Under the pieces are notes generated by a model. The model saw only the letters and a list, made by a program, of their open reading frames with translations. It ran no database searches and had not been told where the DNA came from. From Bradyrhizobium sp. 1 (GTDB lineage Bacteria > Pseudomonadota > Alphaproteobacteria > Rhizobiales > Xanthobacteraceae), in the NCBI RefSeq assembly GCF_023073315.1, contig NZ_JADPJH010000033.1, positions 653,256-717,255 of the forward strand: a DNA stretch of 64,000 bases. The letters run 5' to 3'. Positions 1 to 7,473 of the stretch are shown piece after piece (position 1 is the first letter of the stretch; each line of letters starts with the position of its first letter). Both the position numbers and the translations under genes were made by a program.

Positions 1-37
1 AAAAACAAAACGCCCGCCCGCATTGCGCGGACGGGCG
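1..37 (-). terminator. Rho-independent terminator of the 63-593 gene
   Basis: Read on the minus strand, an 11-bp GC stem (arms 27-37 and 11-21, one G-T pair) with a 5-nt loop is followed by a T-rich tract (TTTTGTTTTT, positions 10-1). It lies about 25 bp past the stop codon of the minus-strand gene at 63-593, where its terminator is expected. Confidence 0.85.
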
Positions 38-62
38 TCTCGTCAGTTCGACCGATCAGAGA

Positions 63-593
63 TCAGTAATAGCGGCGCAGCACGCGGTGGCCGCCGTAAT
101 ACGGCGCCGGCGCGTAGCGACGCTGGGCGTAGCCGTAGCGCGGGCCATAGCCGTAATGGGTGCGCGGCAGATAGCCGGCGCGCGGACCGTAGCCGTAGCG
201 ATACGGACGGTAGTACGGGCGGCGATAGGGATAGGCAGCCGGCGCTTCGACGGCGGCAGCGCGATAGCCGTAACCGTTGCTGTAGCCATAGCCATGACCG
301 TAGCCATAGTTCGCGGGGGCGACGACCGCGTCCTCACGATAGGTCGGATACGGCGCGAAGGCGCCCGGGCCGGTGTAGGTCGGGCCCTGGTTGACGTAAT
401 AGTACTGCGTGGTCGGCTCGGCGAGACGCTCATAGGCGCCGTAGCCGGCGCCATAGCCGCCGCAACCGGTGTTGCAACCGGAATAGACCGGCGCAACCGG
501 CTGGCACGGATTGAAGCCGCAAGCCGCGGCGGGCGCGGTGGCGACGAACATCACGGCAGCTGCCGCGACCAGTCCCGAAATCATCTGACGCAT
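63..593 (-). CDS. Small secreted Tyr/Gly/Pro-rich protein
   Basis: A 176-aa protein of unknown function. The first ~24 residues form a Sec signal peptide (hydrophobic stretch VAAAAVMFVATAPAAA, cleavage near AAAC). Cysteines follow in the first third (CGFNPCQ, GCNTGCGG), and the rest is low-complexity Tyr/Gly/Pro/Arg sequence with repeated YGYG and RPYY-like motifs, suggesting a disordered periplasmic or surface protein. The ATG is preceded by AGGAG at good spacing, and a strong terminator follows the stop. I recognise no enzymatic domain. Tyr/Gly-rich secreted proteins of this style are frequent in Bradyrhizobium. Confidence 0.75.
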   Translation of the reverse strand: MRQMISGLVAAAAVMFVATAPAAACGFNPCQPVAPVYSGCNTGCGGYGAGYGAYERLAEPTTQYYYVNQGPTYTGPGAFAPYPTYREDAVVAPANYGYGHGYGYSNGYGYRAAAVEAPAAYPYRRPYYRPYRYGYGPRAGYLPRTHYGYGPRYGYAQRRYAPAPYYGGHRVLRRYY

Positions 594-628
594 TACTCTC
601 TCCTGTTGATTTCCGTTTTTGACGTTTC

Positions 629-1120
629 TTAACCCGGCGGCTTGCCGGGCACCTCTGCACGCGGCCGCGGCCGCGGCCGACGATGCTGCGGATTCACATT
701 GATCTCCGGCGCCAGGATCACCGGCGGCGGATCGATGGGCACGTCCATCTGCGCCGGCAGCGGCGCCGATTGCGCGCCCCAGCTCTGGTGATAGCTCTCG
801 GCGGGTTTTGGCAATTTGCGGTTCGCAGGCGGCTCGACCTCGAGCCGTCCGTAGCCGGGCCGCAAGCCCAGTGTCGGATAATAATGGCCGACGTCGTCGG
901 GCTGCCGCTCGGCGATATAGCGTCCGCCGTAGATCGTCGGCTGCACCTGCACGTTCTTGCCGAGGCCCCAGACGCCTTCGACGACGCTGTAGGACGCATC
1001 GATGCCGTTGATGATGATGGGTACGCCGGGACGGCCGGGAACGACGATATCGAAGCCGCCGCCGGCAAATGCCGTCGCGGGCAGTCCGATCAAGAGGGCA
1101 GCGAGTGCCACGGCGCGCAT
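629..1120 (-). CDS. Small secreted protein, Pro/Arg-rich C terminus
   Basis: A 163-aa protein of unknown function. A signal peptide (MRAVALAALLIGLPATAFA) is followed by a conserved-looking core of about 100 residues (GRPGVPIIINGIDASYSVVE near residues 29-48), then a Pro-rich tail with alternating Pro-Arg near the end (PRPRPR), probably extended and basic. The ATG is preceded by GGAA at suitable spacing. It lies upstream of and in the same direction as the gene at 63-593, separated by 35 bp, so the two may be co-transcribed and both act in the envelope. Confidence 0.75.
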   Translation of the reverse strand: MRAVALAALLIGLPATAFAGGGFDIVVPGRPGVPIIINGIDASYSVVEGVWGLGKNVQVQPTIYGGRYIAERQPDDVGHYYPTLGLRPGYGRLEVEPPANRKLPKPAESYHQSWGAQSAPLPAQMDVPIDPPPVILAPEINVNPQHRRPRPRPRAEVPGKPPG

Positions 1121-1426
1121 GAAGAGATTCCGTTTAATCCGGCGACAACCTAACCGATCGCGACGCAGAGAGAGTTAAGGCCAGCTCACCAAATGCCGGT
1201 AAGCCTAACACGCAAGGGTCGATAGCGGCTCAAATGCCGCGGACTGCGCTAGCCAAGCGTTAACGGGACGCGAACCCGCCGCACCTGCCGGAGCGCACCA
1301 GGTTGCGTGGCACAAACTGCACATCCTGGGCGGGCTCACGTCGATGTGACCCCGCACGCGAGAATCCGCGGAACGAGTGCCGGATGGCGCGCTTAGCACT
1401 GGTCTCAACAACATGGAGAAAATGCC
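1121..1426. other. Divergent intergenic region
   Basis: This stretch separates the minus-strand gene starting at 1120 from the plus-strand gene starting at 1427, so it must hold both promoters. I see no ORF with coding character, no strong hairpin and no repeat. The plus-strand Shine-Dalgarno (GGAG) lies just before 1427. Confidence 0.6.
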
Positions 1427-1897
1427 ATGACAAGCCTGAAGCTTCTGGGCCTGGCCGCAATCGTCGCGTCCACGCTGGCGACACCTGCCTTCGCGCAAAC
1501 GACAGTCGACAATTCGGGCCGCTGCACGGGGCTGTTCCAGGATCCCCAATGCCAGAATCTCGGCCCCGGCAATCCCACCACTGATCGCGCCTATCGCCGC
1601 GGGCACATGGCCCGGCAGGTGAACCGGAATGACGGAACACAATCGGGCTTCTGGCCGGTCGACACCGCGGGCGCGGTCGCCGGTGCCGCCGTCGGCACCG
1701 CGGCAGCCGTTGCATCGGCACCGTTCCGCGGCTGGGACAATTCCTATGCCTATGACAATTCCGGCGACTACAACGGCCGATACGGCGAAACGGGCTGGCA
1801 CGGCAGCTGGGACGCCTATGCGGCCCGCAACGGCATCGTGTGCAGGCCCGGCACCTGGTTCAAGGGCGACGACGGCCGGCAGCACCCCTGCCAATAA
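1427..1897 (+). CDS. Small secreted protein, unknown function
   Basis: A 156-aa protein with a clear signal peptide (residues 1-23, cleavage after TPAFA). The mature part has a short Cys-containing N-terminal segment (CTGLFQDPQC), a central Ala/Gly/Val stretch (about residues 78-98) that could be a glycine-zipper-like or membrane-associating segment, and a C-terminal Tyr/Asn/Gly-rich part ending with two Cys (VCRPG and HPCQ). The ATG has a GGAG Shine-Dalgarno 8-10 bases upstream. A hairpin terminator follows 30 bp after the stop. No known family recognised. Confidence 0.8.
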   Translation: MTSLKLLGLAAIVASTLATPAFAQTTVDNSGRCTGLFQDPQCQNLGPGNPTTDRAYRRGHMARQVNRNDGTQSGFWPVDTAGAVAGAAVGTAAAVASAPFRGWDNSYAYDNSGDYNGRYGETGWHGSWDAYAARNGIVCRPGTWFKGDDGRQHPCQ

Positions 1898-1927
1898 GGC
1901 CTTCTGCCATCGCCTTGAAATGGTTTG

Positions 1928-1948
1928 AGGCGGCCCATTGGGCCGCCT
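1928..1948 (+). terminator. Hairpin terminator after the 1427-1897 gene
   Basis: A 9-bp perfect GC-rich stem (arms 1928-1936 and 1940-1948) with a 3-nt loop, followed by GTTTC. It sits 30 bp past the stop at 1897. The U tract is short, so rho-independent function is likely but not certain. Confidence 0.6.
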
Positions 1949-2088
1949 GTTTCATGCCGGCGAAAGGCGCCTTCGGGTTCTGGCACTTTCCGACCAAGTC
2001 TGATATTGCGGCGCGCACGGGGTGACAGCTCCGGCCCAGGCCGGCCCTGCATGTTCCTTGCCCGTTTCCTTGCCTGTTTCCTGGCGTC

Positions 2089-2163
2089 GCCGGCTTAGCT
2101 CAGCGGTAGAGCAGCGGTTTTGTAAACCGAAGGTCGGGGGTTCAATCCCCTCAGCCGGCACCA
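2089..2163 (+). tRNA. tRNA-Thr (anticodon UGU), 3' CCA encoded
   Basis: A complete cloverleaf is visible. The acceptor stem GCCGGCT (2089-2095) pairs with AGCCGGC ending at 2159. The D stem is GCTC/GAGC, the anticodon loop TTTGTAA carries TGT, and the T arm is GGGGG-TTCAATC-CCCTC. The discriminator A is followed by a genomically encoded CCA (2161-2163). UGU reads ACA threonine codons, with wobble. It stands alone in the genome context, with no tRNA neighbours. Confidence 0.97.
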
Positions 2164-2181
2164 GCGCTCGATGCGCGCCCT

Positions 2182-2610
2182 TCAACCCAAACTCTTCCGC
2201 GCGCTGCCCTGTTCAAGGTGCTCGATGCCGGCGCCGTCGATCCCGACCCAGGCATGTTTCGATCGCTCGAAAACCGATCTGAAAGGCGCCGGGAAATTCG
2301 GATCCGCGATCGCGCCAACGGCAACGCCGATCATGGCCGGCAAATTGTCGGCCTTCCAATAAATCGTCGAGCCGCACTCCGAGCAGAAATAACACCGCAC
2401 CCTGCCCCCGCTCTCGGCAGCACGAACATATTCCTTCGGCGTTCCCGCGATCGTCACCGCCTCGACCGGGTAGAACGCACCGACACCGAACGGCGCGCCG
2501 GTGCGCCGCTGGCAATCGATACAATGGCAGGCCGCAACCAGCCTGGTCGGCCCAGGAAGCGAAATCGAAACAGCACCGCAACTGCATCTGGCATCAATCA
2601 TCGAATACAC
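2182..2610 (-). CDS. GFA/CENP-V-family zinc protein
   Basis: A 142-aa protein with the Mss4-like fold typical of the GFA (glutathione-dependent formaldehyde-activating enzyme-like) family. Zinc-ligand cysteines are in place: C9 and C11 (RCSCG), C28/C30/C33 (CHCIDCQRRTGAPFG) and the later CYFCSECGS. The length fits a single-domain member. Most members named after formaldehyde activation have no proven activity, so the substrate is unknown. The start may be M1 or M4. The stop faces the tRNA-Thr gene. Confidence 0.9.
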   Translation of the reverse strand: MYSMIDARCSCGAVSISLPGPTRLVAACHCIDCQRRTGAPFGVGAFYPVEAVTIAGTPKEYVRAAESGGRVRCYFCSECGSTIYWKADNLPAMIGVAVGAIADPNFPAPFRSVFERSKHAWVGIDGAGIEHLEQGSARKSLG

Positions 2611-2728
2611 TCCGTTTCCTCGCGCGATCGACTGCCCGGCATTCTGTTCCGCCGGGAGATTGCATGGGACTCATGCACAACGCCCGCCGGCCCGCTCCGT
2701 ATCTCGAAGCGCAGAATTCGGAGCGTGC

Positions 2729-2995
2729 ATGCCCATTTTGACCGACCAGGAAGACCTCGCCATTCAAGCCAAGCTCAATTTCATTCTCGGTGCCAAGACC
2801 TACGACACATACCTTCAGGGCTTTCGCTGCGCGGAATTGTCCGGCGGCGTCGTGATCGCCTACGCCAGGAGCGAATACATGGCGGGCGTGATCAGCGCCA
2901 AATACAGCACGCAGATCGCCGTCGCGGTCGCGAGTATCGTCAGGCAACCCGCCGCAATGGTGCTCGTCCTGCCCTGTCGCAAGCAGCCGCGGTGA
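2729..2995 (+). CDS. Orphan DnaA domain-I-like small protein
   Basis: An 88-aa protein starting at ATG 2729 (MPILTDQEDLAIQ). Its body resembles the N-terminal protein-interaction domain I of DnaA: a helix with a conserved L/ILG pattern, an aromatic-rich YDTYLQGFR segment where DnaA has a TWF/TWL motif, a beta hairpin (ELSGGVVIAYARS), then a helix and MAGVISAKYSTQIA where DnaA has the W-I-x-x-x-Y-x-x-x-I helix. AAA+ and DNA-binding domains are absent. If the likeness is real it could bind DnaA partners or compete with DnaA. The similarity is by eye only. A longer in-frame extension upstream (from 2501) overlaps the GFA gene and is unlikely. Confidence 0.6.
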   Translation: MPILTDQEDLAIQAKLNFILGAKTYDTYLQGFRCAELSGGVVIAYARSEYMAGVISAKYSTQIAVAVASIVRQPAAMVLVLPCRKQPR

Positions 2996-2999
2996 GCCC

Positions 3000-4832
3000 T
3001 CATTCGGTCCCCACCTCGAACGCCAGCAGCACGTTGCCGGCCAGCCCGCTCCACTGGCCGTAGCCGGAATTGGTGTAGAGCATGCCGCCTGCGATGACGG
3101 GCCCGGGACCGTCGATCGCCCCGCCATGGGCGGGCACGCCGTTGACGGCCTTGTAATCCTGAGCGGTATCGAACTCCCACAGCAGCTTGCCGTCGGTGGC
3201 GTAGGCGCGCATGAAGCCGCTGACGCTGCCGGAGAACACCACGCCCGGGATCAGGGTCACTGCCGCCGAAAGCGCGGGGCTGCATTGGATACGATCGCCA
3301 CAGGCGACCGGCGGCACCTCCATCGCGACTTTTCCGCTGGCGAGATCGAGGCCGAACAGGCCACCACCTTGCGTGGAATCGAGCTGCCGCGTGCCGTCGC
3401 GCCTGAAGCGCACGTCGGAGTTCGCGACATAGATGCGGTCCCCATCCGCAGCCGAGCCCCATTCGCTGCCGCCGAGCGCACCCCCCTTTCCGACACGCGT
3501 CTGCCAAAGGATCCTGCCGCCATCGTCGGGATCAAGCGCATGCACGACGCCGGATTTCTGCGCGATGGCAACAATGCGTCTGCCGTCGCGCAAGGTCACG
3601 AGGAGCGGCGACTGGCCGAAATCGTGATCGGGTCCATGATCGTCGGGACAATTGGTCTTGTCCGCAGTGTAGCACGCGACGACATAGGCGTCCTTCGGCG
3701 TGGCCTGCTGCGTCCAGAGCAGCTTGCCCGTCGCAAGATCAAGAGCAAGGATCGCATCGCTCGTTGCCGCCGGCGGGTTTGAATAGGAATTGCTGGTCGC
3801 GACATAGATCGCGCCACGCTTCACATCGATCGTCGGTGCCGACCAGATTGCGGCACCGGACGGACCATAGAGCTGCGTGCCCCGCGCATTCTTGCCGGTT
3901 GGCTGCGGCACGTCAGGGATCGTATAGGCCTGCCACAACGCCTTGCCGGTCGCGGCCTCTATCGCCACCACGCTGCCGCGGAAGGTGCAGCATTCATAAG
4001 AGGGTTGCGAGCCCGAGGCTTCCTCGAGCGAGGACACCGGCACGTAAAGCACGCCGGCATGCAGCGTCGGCGCGCCGGTGATGCGCGCGGCCGGATGCTC
4101 CTCGACCCTGGTTTTCCAGATCAGCGCGCCGGTCAGCGCGTTCACGGCATAGGCATTGGCACGCAAATCGCCGAAGAAGATCGCAAACTGGTCGGAGCCG
4201 GGAAGCGGCGCGACACTGATCGCAGCGCGCACCGCGGCATCGGTCGTGAGCGTCCACAGCGTGCAGCCGCTCCGCGCGTCGAGCGCGTGCACCTTGCGGT
4301 CGGTGCCGCCGATGAACAACAGTCCGCCCACAATCGTCGGCGGCGCAAAGGACACCGAGGCGCCGGGAAAGGCATAAGCCCATTTCAGCTTCAGGCGCGG
4401 CACCTGCTCCACCGTCAACCCCGCCATGCCGGCCGGCTGGAAGCGGCTGTTGCCGGCGTCGACGCCCCATCCGTTCCAGTGCGGGCCCTCGAGTGGTTGT
4501 GGAAAGCCGCGGGTCTCTTGCATGCAGCGGCCTTCCGCATCGGCTGCGGCGCCAGTTGCGGCCTTGCCGGTGACGAAGGAAGCGATCGCGCGGCGTTCCG
4601 CGTCGCTGCGGTCCTTCGCCATCGCCGACATGCTGCCGGAGGTCAAGGTCCCCAGCACATGATCGAACGACATCGCTTGCATGGCACCGCGCGCGGGCGC
4701 GCGGCTCTGGGCATCGCCGCCATCGTGACATTGCGCGCAATGCGTTGCGTAGAGCGCGGCGCCGTCCTGCTGTGCCATCGCCGGGGCGCAGCACCACATC
4801 AACAAGGCGGCTATGAGAACGTTCAATCTCAT
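3000..4832 (-). CDS. Cytochrome c-PQQ quinoprotein dehydrogenase (polyvinyl-alcohol-dehydrogenase-like)
   Basis: A 610-aa exported quinoprotein. A signal peptide (residues 1-20, ends APAMA) precedes an N-terminal class I cytochrome c domain with heme motif C32-A-Q-C35-H36. A PQQ-type eight-bladed beta-propeller follows, with repeated A-x-D-x-x-T-G-x-x-x-W blades. The vicinal cysteine pair in YECCTFRG matches the strained disulfide of quinoprotein alcohol dehydrogenases. Heme at the N terminus is the arrangement of polyvinyl-alcohol dehydrogenase (cytochrome); other quinohaemoproteins carry it at the C terminus. The true substrate is likely another secondary alcohol. Start 4832 is chosen because GGAG lies 6 bases upstream; an in-frame ATG at 4847 lacks a good site. 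Confidence 0.85.
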   Translation of the reverse strand: MRLNVLIAALLMWCCAPAMAQQDGAALYATHCAQCHDGGDAQSRAPARGAMQAMSFDHVLGTLTSGSMSAMAKDRSDAERRAIASFVTGKAATGAAADAEGRCMQETRGFPQPLEGPHWNGWGVDAGNSRFQPAGMAGLTVEQVPRLKLKWAYAFPGASVSFAPPTIVGGLLFIGGTDRKVHALDARSGCTLWTLTTDAAVRAAISVAPLPGSDQFAIFFGDLRANAYAVNALTGALIWKTRVEEHPAARITGAPTLHAGVLYVPVSSLEEASGSQPSYECCTFRGSVVAIEAATGKALWQAYTIPDVPQPTGKNARGTQLYGPSGAAIWSAPTIDVKRGAIYVATSNSYSNPPAATSDAILALDLATGKLLWTQQATPKDAYVVACYTADKTNCPDDHGPDHDFGQSPLLVTLRDGRRIVAIAQKSGVVHALDPDDGGRILWQTRVGKGGALGGSEWGSAADGDRIYVANSDVRFRRDGTRQLDSTQGGGLFGLDLASGKVAMEVPPVACGDRIQCSPALSAAVTLIPGVVFSGSVSGFMRAYATDGKLLWEFDTAQDYKAVNGVPAHGGAIDGPGPVIAGGMLYTNSGYGQWSGLAGNVLLAFEVGTE

Positions 4833-4948
4833 GGCGTGCTCCGGCATCGTCACCCCGACGCGAGATGGCTTTACACAACCAGAAGTATACCGCGACCGCA
4901 ATCATCGATGCAACGGAGGTTTCACCCGCGTCCGTCACATCGCCGCGG

Positions 4949-5716
4949 CTATGCGGGCGCGATCGGACATTCATCCAGCCGCCACAGCCCGAGACTCTTG
5001 TCGCGCCAGCCGCCTGCGCCCTCCTCGCAGCGCTCGTTGATCAGTTCGCGCGGCTCCGGCCAGTTGAACGGCGCCTTCTCCATGTTCAGTGCGCGCCAGT
5101 CGCCGTCATCGCAATCGCGATTGCCGTCCCATTCGGGAAACGTCGTGACCAGCAGGAAGCGCGCGCCGCTGGCACGAAAGTTTTCGACGGCGCGGGCGAT
5201 GTTGTCGAAACTCAGATGCACCAGACAGTCCCGGCACAGGATCAGGTCGGAAGGCGGCAGCGCATCGCGCGTGACATCCGCAACCCAGAAACGGCCGGCT
5301 AATTCGCCACGCGCGACGCGCTGGTTGTTGGCCGCGATCAGCGACGGCACGATGTCGATGCCGGCATAGTCGAGGTCGAGCTTCATGCGGCCGATCCAGC
5401 CCGCATCGCCGCACGGCGCATCGAGCAGCGAGCGCGCGTCGAGCCGTTGCAGCAAAGCCGGAAGCGCGTCCCGGATCGCAGCGGTCGCCGAGTCCTCCGA
5501 GCCGAGGCCCGACACCGAACTGGCCGCACCCCACAAATTCGTCCTCTCGATCCGCTCGAACCGCGCGGCAAGATCGAGGCCCGCGAAATTGTCGCGATCG
5601 GCGACGAACCGCTCATGGGCGAGCACGGGTGGACGGTCGGCGATCATCGGATCTCGCACAGGACAAAATTCGGTCGCAGGTGCACTATACATTGGACCTG
5701 CAGCCGCCGAAATCAT
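4949..5716 (-). CDS. Class I SAM-dependent methyltransferase
   Basis: Up to 255 aa. The Rossmann-type SAM site is seen in LLDAPCGDAGWIG (motif I), YAGIDIVPSLI (motif II acidic residue) and DLILCRDCLVHLSF (motif IV region). DUF-type methyltransferases with this CRDCLVHL motif act on small molecules or sugars, and the substrate here is unknown. The start is uncertain: codons at 5716, 5692 (AGGT site) and 5647 (GAGA site) are possible. The last leaves a normal promoter gap to the divergent hydrolase at 5722, so the extreme 5' end given here may be too long. Confidence 0.85.
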   Translation of the reverse strand: MISAAAGPMYSAPATEFCPVRDPMIADRPPVLAHERFVADRDNFAGLDLAARFERIERTNLWGAASSVSGLGSEDSATAAIRDALPALLQRLDARSLLDAPCGDAGWIGRMKLDLDYAGIDIVPSLIAANNQRVARGELAGRFWVADVTRDALPPSDLILCRDCLVHLSFDNIARAVENFRASGARFLLVTTFPEWDGNRDCDDGDWRALNMEKAPFNWPEPRELINERCEEGAGGWRDKSLGLWRLDECPIAPA

Positions 5717-5721
5717 CTTGA

Positions 5722-6495
5722 ATGAGACTGCCGATGATCACCCGCCGAACAGCTCTGTCGGGCCTGGCCGCGCTGCTGTTGCCGTCCGCAGCTTATGGCA
5801 CGCCAGACGAAGAGTTCAGCATACCCTCTGAAGGCGCTCACCTGTTGGCGTCGCGGTACGCGGCAGGCACGGCGGGAAAGCGGCCTGCGGTTATCCTGCT
5901 GCATGGCTCGCGCGGCATCGAGCTGAGGCCACGGGCCTATCAGCGCTATGCCGACGCGCTGTCGACCGGAGGTATCGACGCCTACCTCTTCCGCTACATG
6001 AGCGAGAGCGATACCGCAGCGCTCAATCCGGGGACGAGCACTCAAGCTGCCCGCGTGGCCTATGAAGCGGGGCGCTTCGACAGCTGGTCGGATGCGGTGT
6101 CCGCCACGGTCACAACAATTCTCGGCCGCTCAGATAGCTCCGGGCATGTCGGCTTGCTGGGCTTTTCGCTCGGCGGCTTCATCGCCGCCAATACCGCCGC
6201 CCGCGACGCGCGCATTGCCGCGCTCGCCGTGCTCTATGCCGGGATGCCCGAAGCGACGGCCGGCAAGGTCAAGCATATGCCGCCGATGATCGAGCTGCAT
6301 GGCGAAGCCGATCGGAACGTATCCGTCGAGAACGGCAAGAGGCTGATCGAGCTTGCGAGGTCCGTCGGCGCCGAAGCCGAGTTCGTGCCCTATCCGGGCA
6401 AGACCCACGGGTTCGACTTCTCCGACACCGACCCGGCGACATCAGATGCGATCGGTCGCGTCACGCGGTTCTTCCAGGCGAAGCTCGCCGTCTGA
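5722..6495 (+). CDS. Exported dienelactone-hydrolase-family protein
   Basis: A 257-aa alpha/beta hydrolase. The N terminus has a twin-arginine-like signal (MITRRTALSGLAALLLPSAAYG, if started at the second Met, 5734), suggesting Tat export. Core features are the oxyanion strand VILLHGSRG, the nucleophile elbow GFSLGG, an acid within LHGEADRNVS, and the His in GKTHGFDF. This matches the dienelactone hydrolase family layout, though DLH proper uses Cys where this has Ser, so esterase or peptidase-like activity is more likely. It is divergent from the methyltransferase at 4949-5716 with almost no gap. Confidence 0.85.
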   Translation: MRLPMITRRTALSGLAALLLPSAAYGTPDEEFSIPSEGAHLLASRYAAGTAGKRPAVILLHGSRGIELRPRAYQRYADALSTGGIDAYLFRYMSESDTAALNPGTSTQAARVAYEAGRFDSWSDAVSATVTTILGRSDSSGHVGLLGFSLGGFIAANTAARDARIAALAVLYAGMPEATAGKVKHMPPMIELHGEADRNVSVENGKRLIELARSVGAEAEFVPYPGKTHGFDFSDTDPATSDAIGRVTRFFQAKLAV

Positions 6496-6505
6496 CCGCC
6501 TCGCC

Positions 6506-7225
6506 TCAAGCCGGCTTCTGCCACTCCATGATGTGAAAGAAAGGCACGCGGCGATGACGCGCAATTCTGTCGGGATCGCCGCCTGTAGGCTGCGGCTCGA
6601 TGAACAGGCGCAATTGAAGCCCGTGATCGAGCAGCAGCGTCATGTAGGTGCTGAGCGGGCGGTGCCAGTTCTGGATCCGGATGCCGCGCCAGCCCACCCA
6701 GACCGCCCGCTCGTCCATGTAGTGATCGATGGCGAAACGCAGGATGCCGTCGCTGTCACGCGTCCAGCCCTCGGGCGGGCCGGCGGTGTTGAAGCTGGTG
6801 AGGTTGGCGATCAGGAGCGTGCCGCCGGGCCGCAGCGCCGCCACCATCTTTGCGATCGACGCAGCGAGATCGGGCATGTCGATCAGGCTGAGATAACTGA
6901 CGACCAGATCGAACTCCGCATCGGCCTCCATCGTCTCAGCGCGGCCGAGCCGATAATCGCCGTCCGGATCCAGCTCCCTGGCCCGCGCGAGCAGCGCTTC
7001 GGTCGGATCGATGCCGGTGGTGCGAATGCCTGCACGCTGCATGATCCGGCAGAATCGCCCTTCCCCGCAGCCGACATCGAGCGCATTGCGGACACCGCGT
7101 CCTTCGATCCGCGCGCGCATCGGCTCGTCCAGCACGAAGCGACGGCCATAGTCGCCGTCTTCACCCTGCTCGATGATCCAGGCAGCCGCCGACGCGGTCC
7201 AGCCGCCGCTGATATCTTCGTTCAT
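6506..7225 (-). CDS. Class I SAM-dependent methyltransferase
   Basis: A 239-aa protein starting at ATG 7225 (MNEDISGGW), with AAGG about 10 bases upstream; a longer frame to 7282 is possible but lacks support. The SAM-binding motif ALDVGCGEGRFCR, acidic GIDPTEALL, and post-motif LVVSYLSLIDMPDL plus LRPGGTLLIANL are all typical of Methyltransf_11/25 enzymes acting on small molecules. It converges with the hydrolase gene ending at 6495, 10 bp away. Substrate unknown. It is not closely similar by eye to the methyltransferase at 4949-5716. Confidence 0.87.
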   Translation of the reverse strand: MNEDISGGWTASAAAWIIEQGEDGDYGRRFVLDEPMRARIEGRGVRNALDVGCGEGRFCRIMQRAGIRTTGIDPTEALLARARELDPDGDYRLGRAETMEADAEFDLVVSYLSLIDMPDLAASIAKMVAALRPGGTLLIANLTSFNTAGPPEGWTRDSDGILRFAIDHYMDERAVWVGWRGIRIQNWHRPLSTYMTLLLDHGLQLRLFIEPQPTGGDPDRIARHRRVPFFHIMEWQKPA

Positions 7226-7323
7226 GGATTGGCCTTCGGGGGTCGACGCGGCGCACACCGCCGCGGGACGGTCACTGACCACAGATTGGACCGAAGTTCA
7301 ACATGAGGTAGCATGCCGGCCGC

Positions 7324-7434
7324 ATGCGCCCCACCACCGCCAGCGAGAAAGCCAAAATGGTCGCCGGCGCGGTGACGGCCGTCATCATGACGGCCGTGCT
7401 GTTTGTCGTCGTGCTTGCATTCCTGATGCAATAG
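7324..7434 (+). CDS. Very small single-pass membrane protein (36 aa)
   Basis: ATG at 7324 opens a 36-codon frame ending in TAG 7432-7434. The product has a short charged N terminus (MRPTTASEKAKM) and one strongly hydrophobic helix (about residues 13-35, AGAVTAVIMTAVLFVVVLAF), as expected for a small bitopic inner-membrane protein. It lies between the divergent methyltransferase start and the convergent chemoreceptor stop. No clear Shine-Dalgarno is visible, so expression is not assured. Function unknown. Confidence 0.55.
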   Translation: MRPTTASEKAKMVAGAVTAVIMTAVLFVVVLAFLMQ

Positions 7435-7445
7435 GCGCCCTCAGT

Positions 7446-7466
7446 GCGGCGGACGGATGCCGCCGC
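7446..7466. terminator. Hairpin between convergent genes
   Basis: A 7-bp perfect GC stem (7446-7452 with 7460-7466) lies between the stop of the small plus-strand gene (7434) and the chemoreceptor stop (7474). There is no U tract on either strand, so this is only a possible shared terminator. Confidence 0.35.
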
Positions 7467-7473
7467 GCGGGGA

